Notes under the pieces: generated by a model
What the model saw: the letters and a program-made list of their open reading frames with translations, nothing else
What the model was told of the DNA's origin: nothing
The model's database searches: none
Part shown: one piece after another, positions 34,202-44,987 of the stretch
How the letters are laid out: every line of letters starts with the position of its first letter
Position numbering within the stretch: the stretch's first letter is position 1
Source of the DNA: Schlesneria paludicola DSM 18645
GTDB taxonomy: Bacteria; Planctomycetota; Planctomycetia; Planctomycetales; Planctomycetaceae
Assembly (NCBI GenBank): GCA_945862235.1
Contig: CAMAYU010000009.1
Span: forward strand, 1 to 64,000
DNA length: 64,000 nucleotides
Direction of reading: 5' to 3'
Translations under genes and position numbers: made by a program

Positions 34202-35350
34202 TTAGACGGACATTTCCCAACGGGCAAGTTGATCGGCTCGGAACTCCGTTGCTCGGCCTGCACGGATCGCGACTCGCAGGTCGCGAAGCAGCCGCTGATA
34301 AAACGTGAGGTTATGCAGTGAGAGCAGGATCGGGCCGAGCATCTCACCCGCGATGAACAAGTGCCGCAGGTACGCGCGGCTGAACTTCTGGCAGGCAAGG
34401 CACTCGCAATCGGGGTCCAATGGTTCCGAGGCAGTCCGATGTTTGAGGTTCCTCATTTTGACGCTCCCTCGACTGGTGAAGGCCGTTCCGTTGCGACCGT
34501 TGCGCGTCGGCATGACACAATCAAACAAGTCGATCCCACGCAGAATCCCTTCAATGAGGTCGATCGGCCGACCGACGCCCATCAAGTAGCGAGGCTTGTC
34601 CGTCGGCAGCATCGGCACCGTGTCATCAAGCGTCGTGTACATCGCGGCCGGTTCTTCGCCGACGCTCAGTCCGCCGATCGCGTAGCCGGGGAAGTCGAGC
34701 GGCAGGAGACCTTTCGCGGAATGTTCTCGCAACGCGATATTGGTCCCTCCCTGCACGATGCCGAACAACGCTTGGTCATCGCGCCGCTGAGCGTCTCGAC
34801 ACCGCGCGGCCCAGCGTGTCGTCCGATCGACCGCTGCGAGCAACTTCTCATACGGAGCGTCATGCGGCGGACATTCATCCAAACACATGATGACATCCGC
34901 CCCGAGCTGCTCCTGCACGAGAATCGCCTGGGCGGGAGACAGCTCCAACAAGCTGCCGTCGATGTGCGACCGAAAGACCACCTTGTCGTCGTCGAGCTTG
35001 CGTCGCGTGGCGAGGCTGAAGATTTGGAAACCGCCGCTGTCGGTCAGCATCGGGCCGTCCCAACCCATGAACTTGTGCAGTCCCCCGAGCTCCGCGACGA
35101 CTTCCGAGCCGGGTCGCAGCGCGAGGTGATACGTGTTCGACAACACCATCTGAGCGCCGGTCTGCTGCAGTTGATCGGGAGTCAGCCCCTTCACCGTGGC
35201 GAGAGTTCCGACGGGCATAAACGCGGGAGTCTCGACCACGCCGTGAGGCGTCACCCACCGACCGACTCGCGCGCCGGTCGCCGGATCGACGGCATCGAGA
35301 TGAAATTGAAACGCAGACACGAACGAGAAAACTCCTGCGAGAAGGCACAA
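34202..35350 (-). CDS. tgt: tRNA-guanine transglycosylase
   Basis: [49 protein letters not shown]...[12 protein letters not shown]...[35 protein letters not shown]. Confidence 0.96.
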   Translation of the reverse strand: MCLLAGVFSFVSAFQFHLDAVDPATGARVGRWVTPHGVVETPAFMPVGTLATVKGLTPDQLQQTGAQMVLSNTYHLALRPGSEVVAELGGLHKFMGWDGPMLTDSGGFQIFSLATRRKLDDDKVVFRSHIDGSLLELSPAQAILVQEQLGADVIMCLDECPPHDAPYEKLLAAVDRTTRWAARCRDAQRRDDQALFGIVQGGTNIALREHSAKGLLPLDFPGYAIGGLSVGEEPAAMYTTLDDTVPMLPTDKPRYLMGVGRPIDLIEGILRGIDLFDCVMPTRNGRNGTAFTSRGSVKMRNLKHRTASEPLDPDCECLACQKFSRAYLRHLFIAGEMLGPILLSLHNLTFYQRLLRDLRVAIRAGRATEFRADQLARWEMSV

Positions 35351-35410
35351 CTCACCAGTCAGCAGCCTGCTGAGTGGGCGGGAAGATACAGAGGCTTGAT
35401 CGCATCGTCA

Positions 35411-35473
35411 GGGATCAGGTGGTTCAAAGTTCACTTTTCGCGGCGAAAAATGAACTTTGAACCACCTGACCCC
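35411..35473 (+). repeat. 64-bp class palindrome, copy 1
   Basis: GATCAGGTGGTTCAAAGTTCACTTTTCGCGGCGAAAAATGAACTTTGAACCACCTGACCCCGGCT. Confidence 0.9.
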
Positions 35474-35560
35474 GGCTCTCGCGGACGAGACACCGCGCAG
35501 AAGAGTCGCCGAATTCGCTGAGATCGTCGGGACCAAGGGGGGGCGGACTACAGCCGCGCA

Positions 35561-37102
35561 TCACGCCAGCATCTCCGAGATCACGCGGCTCGACTCGGGG
35601 ACGATGGGGATCGGGCGGCCGGTCTTGTCGGGTAGGAACTGGTGCGGATCGACGCCGAGCAAGTGGTACATCGTGGCGAGGACATCCTTCGGGCCGACGG
35701 GGTTCGAGACAACTTCGCCCGCGTGCTTGTCGGTCGCGCCGACGACTCGTCCGCGGGCGATGCCGCCGCCGGCGAAGAGGGCCGAGTACGCTTGCGACCA
35801 GTGATCGCGTCCGCCTCCTGCCGACCCATTGATCTTCGGCGTGCGACCATGCTCGCTGATGCAAACCACCAGCGTGTCATCGAGCATCCCGCGCTGTTCC
35901 AGATCGAGGACCAGTCCTGAGAACGCCTTGTCCAAGCCGGGCAAAAGCTGATCCGTCATGCGAGGGAAATGATTCCAGTGCGTGTCCCAAGCATCTCCCG
36001 CCAAGCCGTACTCGTCCCAGAAGACGCTGACGAGCCGAGTCCCCGCCTCCAGCATCCGCCTCGCAGCGAGACACGATTGCCCGACGAGCGTCATGCCGTA
36101 CAGCTCGCGCGTGGCGGCCGATTCTTGTCGCGAGTCGAGTGCCTCACTGACTTGCTTCGATTGGAGCAGCGAGTAAGCCATCTGTTGGAAGCTGTTCAGC
36201 GAACGACCGCGATCCGTCTTTTCAAGATCACGTCGCACGAGGTCCATCTGCGACAACAACGATCGGCGGCGGTCGAGTCGGTCGAGCGTCAGCGTCTCGG
36301 GAAGCGAAGTCGATGACAAACGGAAGTGCGCGTCACGTTCGCAGCCGACGTAGGGATCGAAGACTTCGAGGTCCTTCTTCTCACCAAGCGTCTTGTAAAC
36401 CGAGCGATCCGCCTTCCCGAGAAACTCGGTCCAGACCGGGTTGTAGGTCGCGCCGAGATAGCTCGCGTAAGGACCGGCTCGATGGACTTCGCCCGTCCGC
36501 TGCGTGCTGAAGGGAAACGGCAAGGCGACGTTTTGAGGGAACTCGGCCAAGCCGCCTCGTCGCGCCCGATCAACATATTCGACGACGCTGCCAAAGTACG
36601 GATGGTGTCGTGGGTCGGAGGGGCTCAGCTCCATGTTCGTGTCGATGGCGGGAGTACCGGTCATCGCGTAAGCCACGCCGTGGATCGGGTACTCGTGATG
36701 CAGCGACCTGAGCACTGTCACGCGATCCATCATCTTGGCCATGCGCGGCAGGTGTTCGCAGACATCAAGTCCCGGCAATGACGAGGCGATCGGCTGCATC
36801 GTCCCGCGAATCTCAGCCGGTGCGTTCGGCTTCATGTCCACTGTTTCCATCTGACTCGGCGAGCCATACAGAAACAGGATGATGCACCGCTTGGCCGAGC
36901 CGAAACCGTCGGGCAACTTGGCGATGCGGTCGAGTGCCGCGTTCGTCACCCCCGCGCGACTGGTCTCCGCTGCGCGAGCGGCATCCGCCGCGAACAATTG
37001 CGGCAGGCTCAGCCCGAGCAACCCGGTCCCGCCCACTTCAAGTAGTTCGCGCCGAGTCACTCCGTTGCACAGGCGTCGCGGGGAACTGAGGACTCGCAGC
37101 AT
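35561..37102 (-). CDS. DUF1501 domain-containing protein
   Basis: RRELLEVGGTGLLGLSLPQLF...CIILFLYGSPSQMETVDMKPNAPAEIRGTM...VCISEHGRTPKINGSAGGGRDHWSQAYSALFAGGGI. Confidence 0.93.
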   Translation of the reverse strand: MLRVLSSPRRLCNGVTRRELLEVGGTGLLGLSLPQLFAADAARAAETSRAGVTNAALDRIAKLPDGFGSAKRCIILFLYGSPSQMETVDMKPNAPAEIRGTMQPIASSLPGLDVCEHLPRMAKMMDRVTVLRSLHHEYPIHGVAYAMTGTPAIDTNMELSPSDPRHHPYFGSVVEYVDRARRGGLAEFPQNVALPFPFSTQRTGEVHRAGPYASYLGATYNPVWTEFLGKADRSVYKTLGEKKDLEVFDPYVGCERDAHFRLSSTSLPETLTLDRLDRRRSLLSQMDLVRRDLEKTDRGRSLNSFQQMAYSLLQSKQVSEALDSRQESAATRELYGMTLVGQSCLAARRMLEAGTRLVSVFWDEYGLAGDAWDTHWNHFPRMTDQLLPGLDKAFSGLVLDLEQRGMLDDTLVVCISEHGRTPKINGSAGGGRDHWSQAYSALFAGGGIARGRVVGATDKHAGEVVSNPVGPKDVLATMYHLLGVDPHQFLPDKTGRPIPIVPESSRVISEMLA

Positions 37103-37148
37103 GAGCAGGCTCCTGAATCGAACACACGGCAAACTGCCCATCGAAAAA

Positions 37149-37227
37149 CGTAGGGTAAGCGTCTCGCTTACCCGTGATCGCAGTTTCATACGACCGAGAA
37201 CGGGTAAGCGAGTCGCTGACCCTACGG
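37149..37227. repeat. 'CGTAGGGTAAGCGTCTCGCTTACCCG' palindrome
   Basis: CGTAGGGTAAGCGTCTCGCTTACCCG...CGGGTAAGCGAGTCGCTGACCCTACG. Confidence 0.8.
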
Positions 37228-37281
37228 CTGAGGCATCGATTGCATCTTATGCCGACGAATCGGGAAGGCTCAAGCCGGGTG

Positions 37282-38637
37282 TCACTTCTTCTTGAGCGGC
37301 TTATCCGCGCCGCCTGCCGTTTTCTCGGCGGCCCACCACAAATGCCATGTTCGTTCGTCGTAGCCGAAGTCCCGCTTGGTGATCTTCTGCAAGCTCGCCA
37401 GCACGTCCTGATTCCAGTGGTCTACTTTGACGAGGACCAATTTCTTGGGAGCCGCCGGTGCCGTGCTGTCGAGAACGATTGCTCCCTGCGGCAATTGCCC
37501 CGTACGCATCGCCGCTTCGACTTCAGGCGGCAGGTTGCTGGAGTTGCCGCCGAACGTCCCGTCAGTGCGGTAGCTGTAGGATGTGCCCGGTCGTTCATTG
37601 GTCGGGACGCTGTAGCGGTGCGTCGTCACCAGCGCGTCGATCAACGGCGCGATGGCCCGTTCGTCTCCGACTCGCCCGAGTGCAGCGGCGGCTCGACTGA
37701 CGATCGTGTTGTACTCGCTCCTCAACTCCTTGATGAACGCGGCCTGTGCCTGTTCAAACTTGTCGGAGCCGATCGCGTTGAGCGACGTGTAACGCACCTC
37801 GGGGTCCACGTCGAACAACGCCAGCTTCACCAATCCCGAAGCCGCTTTTCCACCGGATAGCTTGGAGAGAAGGCTTGCTCCCATGAGCCGTAAGTCACGG
37901 CGAGAGTCCTCGCACAAGAACCGAATCACGGCGGGGGCCGCCTGGATCTCGTCAATCTGCTGAAGTGCGACCAGTCCCTGCTGACGACGTTCTTCGTGGC
38001 GGCCGATGATCCAACCGTGCCACAGCTTGATCTTTTGGAACCACTCGCGCTCCTGCCCCAACTCAGCGGTCGTCTTCTGCAGAACATCGAGTTCCTGCGT
38101 CGTGACGTAACGCCCCTTGTATTTGACGTAGCCTTGAGCGGCCATCATTTCGTCCCGATCAACCCAACCACCATCGTTCCAGACGCGACCGAGCGCCACC
38201 TGAGCCTTCTCATGATTGGCATCGTGTTCGACCACCTTGAGCAGATGTACTTCCCGCTGCCGCGACAGCCCGTTGAGTCGGCACCATTCGGCCAGTCCCC
38301 AGTGAGCCTCCAGTGTGTCGGCCACGCGCCGGGCTTTGGACTCGTACTCTTCGACCACCATCGGGCGCATCGAGACGAACAGTGTGTCGCTCTTCAAGAC
38401 GACAACCGTCGCCCCCGTCAGCGACTCCAGTCGAATCGACTCCGCAGGCACTGCACCGGTCGCTGGCGAGCGGACAATCCGTCCACGCAGCTCACCGCCG
38501 TTGGCCAACTTGACCAGATCGGCTGGAGCGGGCGAGGCCGTCAGCAACACAAGCAACCCCGCCACGAAGACGATCCCACAGAAATGCCCTTGGGCCGGCT
38601 TTCGATTGCATCGCAGGAGAAAAGCAGACTTAGTCAT
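37282..38637 (-). CDS. HEAT-repeat domain protein with signal peptide
   Basis: FVAGLLVLLTASPAPADLVKLANGGELRGRIV...AAAALGRVGDERAIAPLIDALVTTHRY. Confidence 0.75.
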   Translation of the reverse strand: MTKSAFLLRCNRKPAQGHFCGIVFVAGLLVLLTASPAPADLVKLANGGELRGRIVRSPATGAVPAESIRLESLTGATVVVLKSDTLFVSMRPMVVEEYESKARRVADTLEAHWGLAEWCRLNGLSRQREVHLLKVVEHDANHEKAQVALGRVWNDGGWVDRDEMMAAQGYVKYKGRYVTTQELDVLQKTTAELGQEREWFQKIKLWHGWIIGRHEERRQQGLVALQQIDEIQAAPAVIRFLCEDSRRDLRLMGASLLSKLSGGKAASGLVKLALFDVDPEVRYTSLNAIGSDKFEQAQAAFIKELRSEYNTIVSRAAAALGRVGDERAIAPLIDALVTTHRYSVPTNERPGTSYSYRTDGTFGGNSSNLPPEVEAAMRTGQLPQGAIVLDSTAPAAPKKLVLVKVDHWNQDVLASLQKITKRDFGYDERTWHLWWAAEKTAGGADKPLKKK

Positions 38638-38790
38638 GATCTCGCCACAGCACCAAGGGCAGACAGACGTCTAGATGAACGACAAACCAAGGCGTCAGGA
38701 TTCTACGAACGGCGAATCGACGTTCGCAAGACGCTGCTGTTGATCGCCGGTGTTTATGCCTTACGCGGGATGAAGAGCGCGCATTTCATG

Positions 38791-38850
38791 CTAACCCGAA
38801 GCGTGAACGAGGACGCGTGTTGAATCCTCGCTTACGCTTCGGGTTAGTGT
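38791..38850. repeat. 'NPKRKRG' palindrome
   Basis: CTAACCCGAAGCGTGAACGAGGA...TCCTCGCTTACGCTTCGGGTTAG. Confidence 0.8.
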
Positions 38851-39164
38851 CAGCGTCTGCCGCGTGAGGTATTTGCCTGACGCGGTCATCGTCGAGTCGG
38901 CCTGATTGATACGGCAATGCAGTCGAACTGGCGTCTTCGGAATAAAAGTTTGTTGCCAGTTCGTCTGGCGAACGGTTTTGCCGGATGGGTAGCATTCGCC
39001 GCACTCGCGGATGCTAACTGCCGCTCCGAGAGGCGGACGTTCGTTCACCTTTCCCGCGCGAAAGGCCGACGCAACACGACGACATTCTGCTTCGCCTCAA
39101 CGTATTGCTCTCAATCGCCTGTTTACGAACCGTAGGGTTGACGCCCCGTCCGTCCGTTTTCAAC

Positions 39165-39215
39165 TGAAGTTTTGCTCGGACGAGATGCCCAAGCTACGTT
39201 TTTCAACAGGCCCTT
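39165..39215 (-). repeat. Second copy, opposite orientation, of the 30428 repeat
   Basis: TTGCTCGGACGAGATGCCCAAGCTACGTTTTTCAACAGGC. Confidence 0.55.
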
Positions 39216-39301
39216 AAGCCCTTGGCTCCGAAGATGGGTTCTCACTGAGACTGCGGGTTCCCGCGAACCACGCCAGTCCCGCGAACCCCGAAAGTGCAAA
39301 C

Positions 39302-40588
39302 ATGACAACTTGGAATCGCGTCGTGGTGGGGAGCGTCTGTTGGGCGCTGTTGTCGGGCGTCGCGTTGGCTCAACGCCAAACGGCGGACAAGGTTTTACCG
39401 ACTCAACAGCAGTTGAGCCGGTTCGGTTTGGAGCGGGCTTGGTGGGGTCAGGCCACGCTCAATCCCAGCCGCGACAAAGTGCGGCACGTCACCGTGGACG
39501 AAGACATTGTCTACATTCAGGCGTCATCTGGTTCGACCACGGCGTTCAACTCGGAAACGGGCGAACGACTCTGGGCGATTCAATTGGGGCGTTTCGACCA
39601 ACCGAGCTTCGCGGCGGTCTCGAATGAAGACCTCGCACTGTTCGTTGTCGGCTCGACGATGTACGGCATTGAGAAAGCGACCGGAAAAACGGCGTGGACG
39701 CTCATTCTGCCGGGCCAGCCTTCAACCGGCCCCTCCGTCGATGACAACCAAGTCTACGTCGGTACGTTGGACGGCAGTGTTTATGCCTTCAGCCTCCGGA
39801 AGATTCGGCGGCTCTACCAAGAGCAGCGGCTGCCGCAATGGTCGCACGAGGCGTTGGCATGGCGTTACCAAGCTGGAAAGGAAGTGACCTCGCCACCCAT
39901 CGTGACGGGACGCGTGGTCAACTTCGCGAGCCGCGATGGTTCGCTGTACTCGGTCAGCGCGGCAGACCGGAAGCTCGTCTATCAGATGGAAACCGACAAG
40001 CCGATCGTGGCTCCACTGGCCCGCTCGGGCAAGCTGCAGTTTTTGGCGTCCGAAGACTTCACGTTCTATGCGATCAATGTGGACAACGGTCGCGTGAGTT
40101 GGGAATTCACCTCCGGGCTACCGATCCGCCGCGCTCCCTACGTCGTGGCGAACGACTTGTTTGTGATGCCCGATCGCGGCGGCATGTACTGCCTCGATGC
40201 ATCCACGGGGACGCAGCGGTGGTGGCAGCCGAACCTGATTCGCTTCCTGGCCATCGCGGGTGACGCGATGTACGCCTCGGATGAAGACGGCAACCTGATC
40301 AAGACCAACAAGGCGACCGGCGTCATCGCGGGGTCGTATCCCCTGCGAGCCTTCTCAGTCAAAGTCTCTAATGACCGTACGGATCGCATCTACATGGCCA
40401 CCGAAAGTGGCTTGATCATCGCGCTGCGACAGAAGGGCGAGTCGCTGCCAACCTTCCACAAGTTTCCAGACCGACTGCCAATCCTGCCATTGGTTGAGCC
40501 GGAAGAAGGAACCACGGAAGAGGCCAAACCTGCTGACGAGGCCAAGCCTGCTGCGGACGCGGCAACTGATGACAACGCGACCAATTGA
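39302..40588 (+). CDS. PQQ-like beta-propeller repeat protein, secreted
   Basis: VYIQASSGSTTAFNSETGERLWAIQLGR...VYVGTLDGSVYAFSLRK...FYAINVDNGRVSWEFTSGLPIR. Confidence 0.88.
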   Translation: MTTWNRVVVGSVCWALLSGVALAQRQTADKVLPTQQQLSRFGLERAWWGQATLNPSRDKVRHVTVDEDIVYIQASSGSTTAFNSETGERLWAIQLGRFDQPSFAAVSNEDLALFVVGSTMYGIEKATGKTAWTLILPGQPSTGPSVDDNQVYVGTLDGSVYAFSLRKIRRLYQEQRLPQWSHEALAWRYQAGKEVTSPPIVTGRVVNFASRDGSLYSVSAADRKLVYQMETDKPIVAPLARSGKLQFLASEDFTFYAINVDNGRVSWEFTSGLPIRRAPYVVANDLFVMPDRGGMYCLDASTGTQRWWQPNLIRFLAIAGDAMYASDEDGNLIKTNKATGVIAGSYPLRAFSVKVSNDRTDRIYMATESGLIIALRQKGESLPTFHKFPDRLPILPLVEPEEGTTEEAKPADEAKPAADAATDDNATN

Positions 40589-40777
40589 TATGACTGGCAT
40601 TCTTTTTCGCAGGTAGCGACTCGGGGCGTCAGTCAGGCTTCCAACTCACGGGCCGGGTTTTGTATAGTCCGCCCCCGCTTGAACCGGCCCGGCCATTCGC
40701 GTTCGCTTTGCAGTGTGCAATGCGTGGCAAATTGGTGCTGTTTGCCAAAGCCACCTTACGTGTGAGTCGCCTGAACC

Positions 40778-41185
40778 ATGAAGACTCCTCTCGCTGAACG
40801 ACCTCGCCGGATGCGTCTCTGCTTTCATCCCCATGCCTATGTCTTTCTTTCAGAAGCACTGAAGACCGCTCAAGAGATCGCGGGCAGTCAACACGCCAGC
40901 GAACGCCTTGATGAGACTCATCACATCTCCGGCCAACAACTGCTGGAAGGCGTGCGAGTCCTCGGGCTGCGGCAGTACGGTTCGATGGCTCCCGTCGTCT
41001 TCCGTCACTGGGGCCTGCAAACCACCGACGACTTCGGTCGCATGGTTTTTGAAATGATCGAACGGGGCGAAATGAGAAAGTCCGAGCACGATCAGCTCAG
41101 TGACTTCCACGCACTCTTCACTTTCGACGAAGCCTTCTCCGAAGGCTACCGCATCGACGTGACCAAGGCGTTCCGCCGACTGTGA
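40778..41185 (+). CDS. Minf_1886-family protein
   Basis: FHPHAYVFLSEALKTAQEIAG...HISGQQLLEGVRVLGLRQYGSMAPVVFRHWGLQTTDDFGRMVFEMIERGEMRKSEHDQLSDFHALFTFDEAF. Confidence 0.8.
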   Translation: MKTPLAERPRRMRLCFHPHAYVFLSEALKTAQEIAGSQHASERLDETHHISGQQLLEGVRVLGLRQYGSMAPVVFRHWGLQTTDDFGRMVFEMIERGEMRKSEHDQLSDFHALFTFDEAFSEGYRIDVTKAFRRL

Positions 41186-41321
41186 ACCGCCGTGCTCTGC
41201 GTGCATCCCGATAGGACGCCGTCGATTCAAGATTGCTTGATGCCCTCACGACTTCGGCAACGCGTGGTGGCCTCGCGACTCGTATGCGGCGTTGCCGCTC
41301 ACGACAGCCGCCGCTCGCCTT

Positions 41322-41354
41322 CATGATTTTGTCCCAAAAATCGACAAAATCATG
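41322..41354. terminator. Hairpin between convergent genes
   Basis: CATGATTTTGTC-ccaaaaatc-GACAAAATCATG, 12-bp perfect arms. Confidence 0.5.
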
Positions 41355-41431
41355 ACCCGCAAAATCATGCCGAGGCTACCCTGCAAAAAGCAACTCGGCG
41401 CTTGTCCTTCAGCATGTGAACGACCGAACAC

Positions 41432-42499
41432 TCAGCAGCACTCAGCCGCCGCGCCCTGCTCCTTGCACGCTTCCCAAGCTTCGTGCGATTCGTGATCGCC
41501 GATGACGATCTCGAAGCCAAGATCGGCCACCATTTTGAAGTCGTCTTCGGCGGGCTGGCCCTTCGTGGTGAGGTAGTCGCTGACGAACATCGAGTTCGCG
41601 GCGTACAGGCCCATCGCCTGCATCGACCTCATGTTCACTTCGCGTCCGCCAGAAATGCGCAGTTCCACGGTCGGGTTGACCATGCGGAACAAGCAAAGTG
41701 TCTTGAGGCAGTAACGCGGGTTCAAGTCCCACTTCCGTTCGAGCGGCGTGCCGTCAATCGAGTGCAGGAAGTTCACGGGTGTCGAATGAACGCCCAAGCC
41801 ACGCAGCTCGAACGCCACGTCGATCAGATCGCGTTCGGACTCACCCAGCCCGACGATCAAGCCGCTGCACAATTCCATTCCGGCGTTACGAACGTTCTGC
41901 AACGTCTTCAGTCGGTCTTCGTAGGTGTGTGTCGTGCAAATGGTGTCGTGGAACGCGCGGCTCGTATTGAGATTGTGATTGATCCGATCGACGCCCGCCG
42001 CCTTCAGCTTTCCGGCTTGCTCTTCATTCAGCAGCCCGAGACAGCAGCAGATGTGCAGGCCGAACTTGTCCTTAATTTTGGTGACCGTGCTGGCGATGTG
42101 ATCGACTTCGCGGTTACTTGGCCCGCGCCCGGAGGCCACGATGCAGTATGTCCGCGCCTGAGACGCCACGGCGCGCTCGGCACCTTCCATCAGCTTGGCT
42201 TCGTTGAGCAGCGCGTAACGCGGAATCTCGGCTTCTGAAATGATCGACTGCGAGCAGTAGCCGCAGTCTTCCGGGCAGAGGCCGCTCTTGGCGTTCTTCA
42301 GGAAGTACAGATGGACCTTCTTACCGAAGTGCCTGCGGCGGATGCGATACGTTGCCGCGAGCAACTCCAGCAACTCGTCATCGCTCGACTGCAGGATCGA
42401 CAGCCCTTCCTCCGCCGTCAGTTCGTGACCATCGAGAACTCGGTCTGCCAGTTCGTGCCAGTTGGTCGTCCCATTCTCAACGCAGAGCGAGTCGTTCAT
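41432..42499 (-). CDS. bioB: Biotin synthase
   Basis: KVHLYFLKNAKSGLCPEDCGYCSQS (CxxxCxxC) ... MELCSGLIVGLGESERDLIDVAFELR...PVNFLHSIDGTPLE...GGREVNMRSMQAMGLYAANSMFVSDYLTTKGQ. Confidence 0.95.
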   Translation of the reverse strand: MNDSLCVENGTTNWHELADRVLDGHELTAEEGLSILQSSDDELLELLAATYRIRRRHFGKKVHLYFLKNAKSGLCPEDCGYCSQSIISEAEIPRYALLNEAKLMEGAERAVASQARTYCIVASGRGPSNREVDHIASTVTKIKDKFGLHICCCLGLLNEEQAGKLKAAGVDRINHNLNTSRAFHDTICTTHTYEDRLKTLQNVRNAGMELCSGLIVGLGESERDLIDVAFELRGLGVHSTPVNFLHSIDGTPLERKWDLNPRYCLKTLCLFRMVNPTVELRISGGREVNMRSMQAMGLYAANSMFVSDYLTTKGQPAEDDFKMVADLGFEIVIGDHESHEAWEACKEQGAAAECC

Positions 42500-42926
42500 C
42501 AAACGCGGTCCCTTCCAAAATCGTGAAGCCAGTCCGGCCCAGCGGCCAGCGGGGCGAGAGTCTAGCCACCGACTGCAAGTGCGGACAACCAACCGCAACG
42601 AAGACGTTCCGACAGAACTCAGAATCGGGCGAAATGAGGCTATCGTCCGGCCCCTTTGGTCTGGACGATGCCTGCAAATTCAACGAATTCGGTTGGTCGC
42701 CTGCGCGAGGTCTCTTCCGGACCAAGGGGGCCGGACTACGACTTCAACTCCCGCTTGAAAACAGCGATCAAACTGGTCGTGACGCATTTTCCGTCCTCAC
42801 CTAGAATCCGGCACGAACTGCCGATCCTCGCTAGTTTGAGGCAATCGCCGCCCGGCGCGAGGCATCGTTTTACGGAGCAGGCAGACAACGAGGGGCGCGA
42901 CGATGCAAGTCGAACGGAGCGACGAA

Positions 42927-44873
42927 ATGAACGTGCAAACACAACGGACTTGGATGTGGATCGTTGTCTTGGGGGCGACCTGCGTGGCGAACGCGGCCTC
43001 GGCCGCACCACCTCCCAGCGTGAAGGAGACGATGGCCTTCGTGCCCAAGCAGAGGGATGTCGAGTTCGAGACCCCCAAGCCCGAGGAGTACGCCAAATGC
43101 AAAGTGGAACTTGACCGCAAGGGGAAGGTTTCCGGCTGGGTGGTCCTCGGCGTGAACGGCCAGATCCTGCGGAAGTTCCTCGACACGGATGGCGACGGGA
43201 AGCTCGATCAGTGGCGGTACTTCAACCACGGGATTGAGGTCTATCGCGACATCGACACCAACGACAACGAGAAAGTTGATCAGGCGCGCTGGCTGAATCT
43301 CGGCGGCTCGCGATGGGGGATCGACCAGAACGAAGACGGTCGCATCGACGTGTGGCGCATCCTGTCGGCGGCCGAAGCGTCGAAAGAAGCCGTCCGCGCG
43401 ATGGTCTCCGGTGACGACGCGGCTCTGCAATCGGTGATGGTCACGGCCGAAGACCTCAAGGCTCTGGGACTCAATCAGGCGATGGCCGCGAAGCTGCTGG
43501 AGTCGTCGGCCGACGCGGGAAAAAAATCGCGTGCGGTCCTCGCCAAGAGCAAGTCGCTCACCGGTCAAACGAAGTGGTCGCGGTTCGATGCGTCGATGCC
43601 GAGTCTCATTCCCACCGACGATGAAAAGGCGACCGCTGATCTGCTCGTTTACGAAAACGCGGTTGCCATCGTCGAGACTCAGGGCAAGTACGCCGCCGTC
43701 CAAGTCGGCGAGATGATCCGCATCGGCGAGGTCTGGAAACTGACGCAGGTTCCGCAGCCGATTGAAGGCGAAAACGGGTCCATCGTCACCGCAGGCGGCA
43801 TCCTGATGCAGCCACTGATGGCAGCAAACAACGCGGCGGGCGGAGCGGCCGGTCCCGGAGCTTCACCCGAGGTCGAAAAACTGCTGGGTGAACTGGTCAA
43901 GATCGAGCAAGGATTGACGCAACCCAACGCCGATCGCGCGGCCGTGAAAGCCTTGATGGCACGACGCGGCGATCTGCTCAATCAAGCGATCAAACTGGCT
44001 GAGACCGACGACGAACGGCTGCTCCTCACGAAGCAGCTTGTGGACGGCTTCGCTCTCGCCGCGCAAGTCGGCACGTATCCCGAAGGGGCCGCCGATTTGA
44101 AAGCGATGGAACAAGACTGGCGTCGCAAGTCGCCCAAGTCACCGCTGGTTCCTTACGTCGTCTATCGCCGGATTCAGGCTCAGTACTACGTCGGCTTGCA
44201 GGACTCGGAAAAGGACAAAGAGAAGGACAAGCCGGCGGAAGTTCAGAAAGACTGGATCAAGGGTTTGGAAGAATTCATCGCCGAGTTCAGCGACTCCGAA
44301 GACTCGTCCGATGCGATGCTCCTGCTGGCACATCACGAAGAACTGAGCGCCCGCAGCAAGGAGGCGACCGAGTGGTATCAACGCCTCGTGAAAGAGAAGC
44401 CCAAGACCGAAGCGGGTCAACGTGCGGTAGGTGCCTTGCGCCGCCTTGACCTCAATGGCAAGCCGCTGGTTCTGACAGGGCCGGGCTTAGATGGCGGCAC
44501 GATCGACATGCGCAGCCTGCGCGGCAAGAACGTCCTCGTCGTCTTCTGGTCGAGCGAATACAAGGTCTGCGAAGACGACCTGCCTGATCTGCGGGCACTC
44601 TATCAGGCCCACAAACCCAAGGGGTTCGAGATCGTCGGCGTCTGCCTCGACATGAACAAAGCCGCCGTCAAACCGTACCTCGCCCAACACAAGATGACCT
44701 GGCCGCAGCTCTATCAGCCGGGAGGACTCAGCAACCCGATGGCGCTGGGCTACGGAGTCATCTCGCTCCCCACGATGTTCCTCGTCAACGCCGAAGGAGT
44801 CGTCGTCAGCCGCAACACCTCGGTACAGGAAGTGAAGACAGCCCTCACACCCAAGGCTGCGGCGGGTAAGTAG
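42927..44873 (+). CDS. Secreted protein with C-terminal thioredoxin-like/redoxin domain
   Basis: MNVQTQRTWMWIVVLGATCVANAASA signal; C-terminal LRGKNVLVVFWSSEYKVCEDDLPDLRALYQAHKPKGFEIVGVCLDMNKAAVKPYLAQHKMTWPQLYQPGG. Confidence 0.8.
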   Translation: MNVQTQRTWMWIVVLGATCVANAASAAPPPSVKETMAFVPKQRDVEFETPKPEEYAKCKVELDRKGKVSGWVVLGVNGQILRKFLDTDGDGKLDQWRYFNHGIEVYRDIDTNDNEKVDQARWLNLGGSRWGIDQNEDGRIDVWRILSAAEASKEAVRAMVSGDDAALQSVMVTAEDLKALGLNQAMAAKLLESSADAGKKSRAVLAKSKSLTGQTKWSRFDASMPSLIPTDDEKATADLLVYENAVAIVETQGKYAAVQVGEMIRIGEVWKLTQVPQPIEGENGSIVTAGGILMQPLMAANNAAGGAAGPGASPEVEKLLGELVKIEQGLTQPNADRAAVKALMARRGDLLNQAIKLAETDDERLLLTKQLVDGFALAAQVGTYPEGAADLKAMEQDWRRKSPKSPLVPYVVYRRIQAQYYVGLQDSEKDKEKDKPAEVQKDWIKGLEEFIAEFSDSEDSSDAMLLLAHHEELSARSKEATEWYQRLVKEKPKTEAGQRAVGALRRLDLNGKPLVLTGPGLDGGTIDMRSLRGKNVLVVFWSSEYKVCEDDLPDLRALYQAHKPKGFEIVGVCLDMNKAAVKPYLAQHKMTWPQLYQPGGLSNPMALGYGVISLPTMFLVNAEGVVVSRNTSVQEVKTALTPKAAAGK

Positions 44874-44987
44874 GCTCTGCATTGAAACTCACCCCACCGG
44901 GCTTGCCCCGGTGGAATCGAGTCTTTGCACTACTGAAAACCACAGCGAAGCAAACGTAGTCCAGAGATCCTGCCGCAATGGAAGCCG

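Noticed and set aside
34361-35521. 386-aa plus-strand ORF
   Set aside because: Antisense shadow of tgt; its C-terminus is palindrome sequence.
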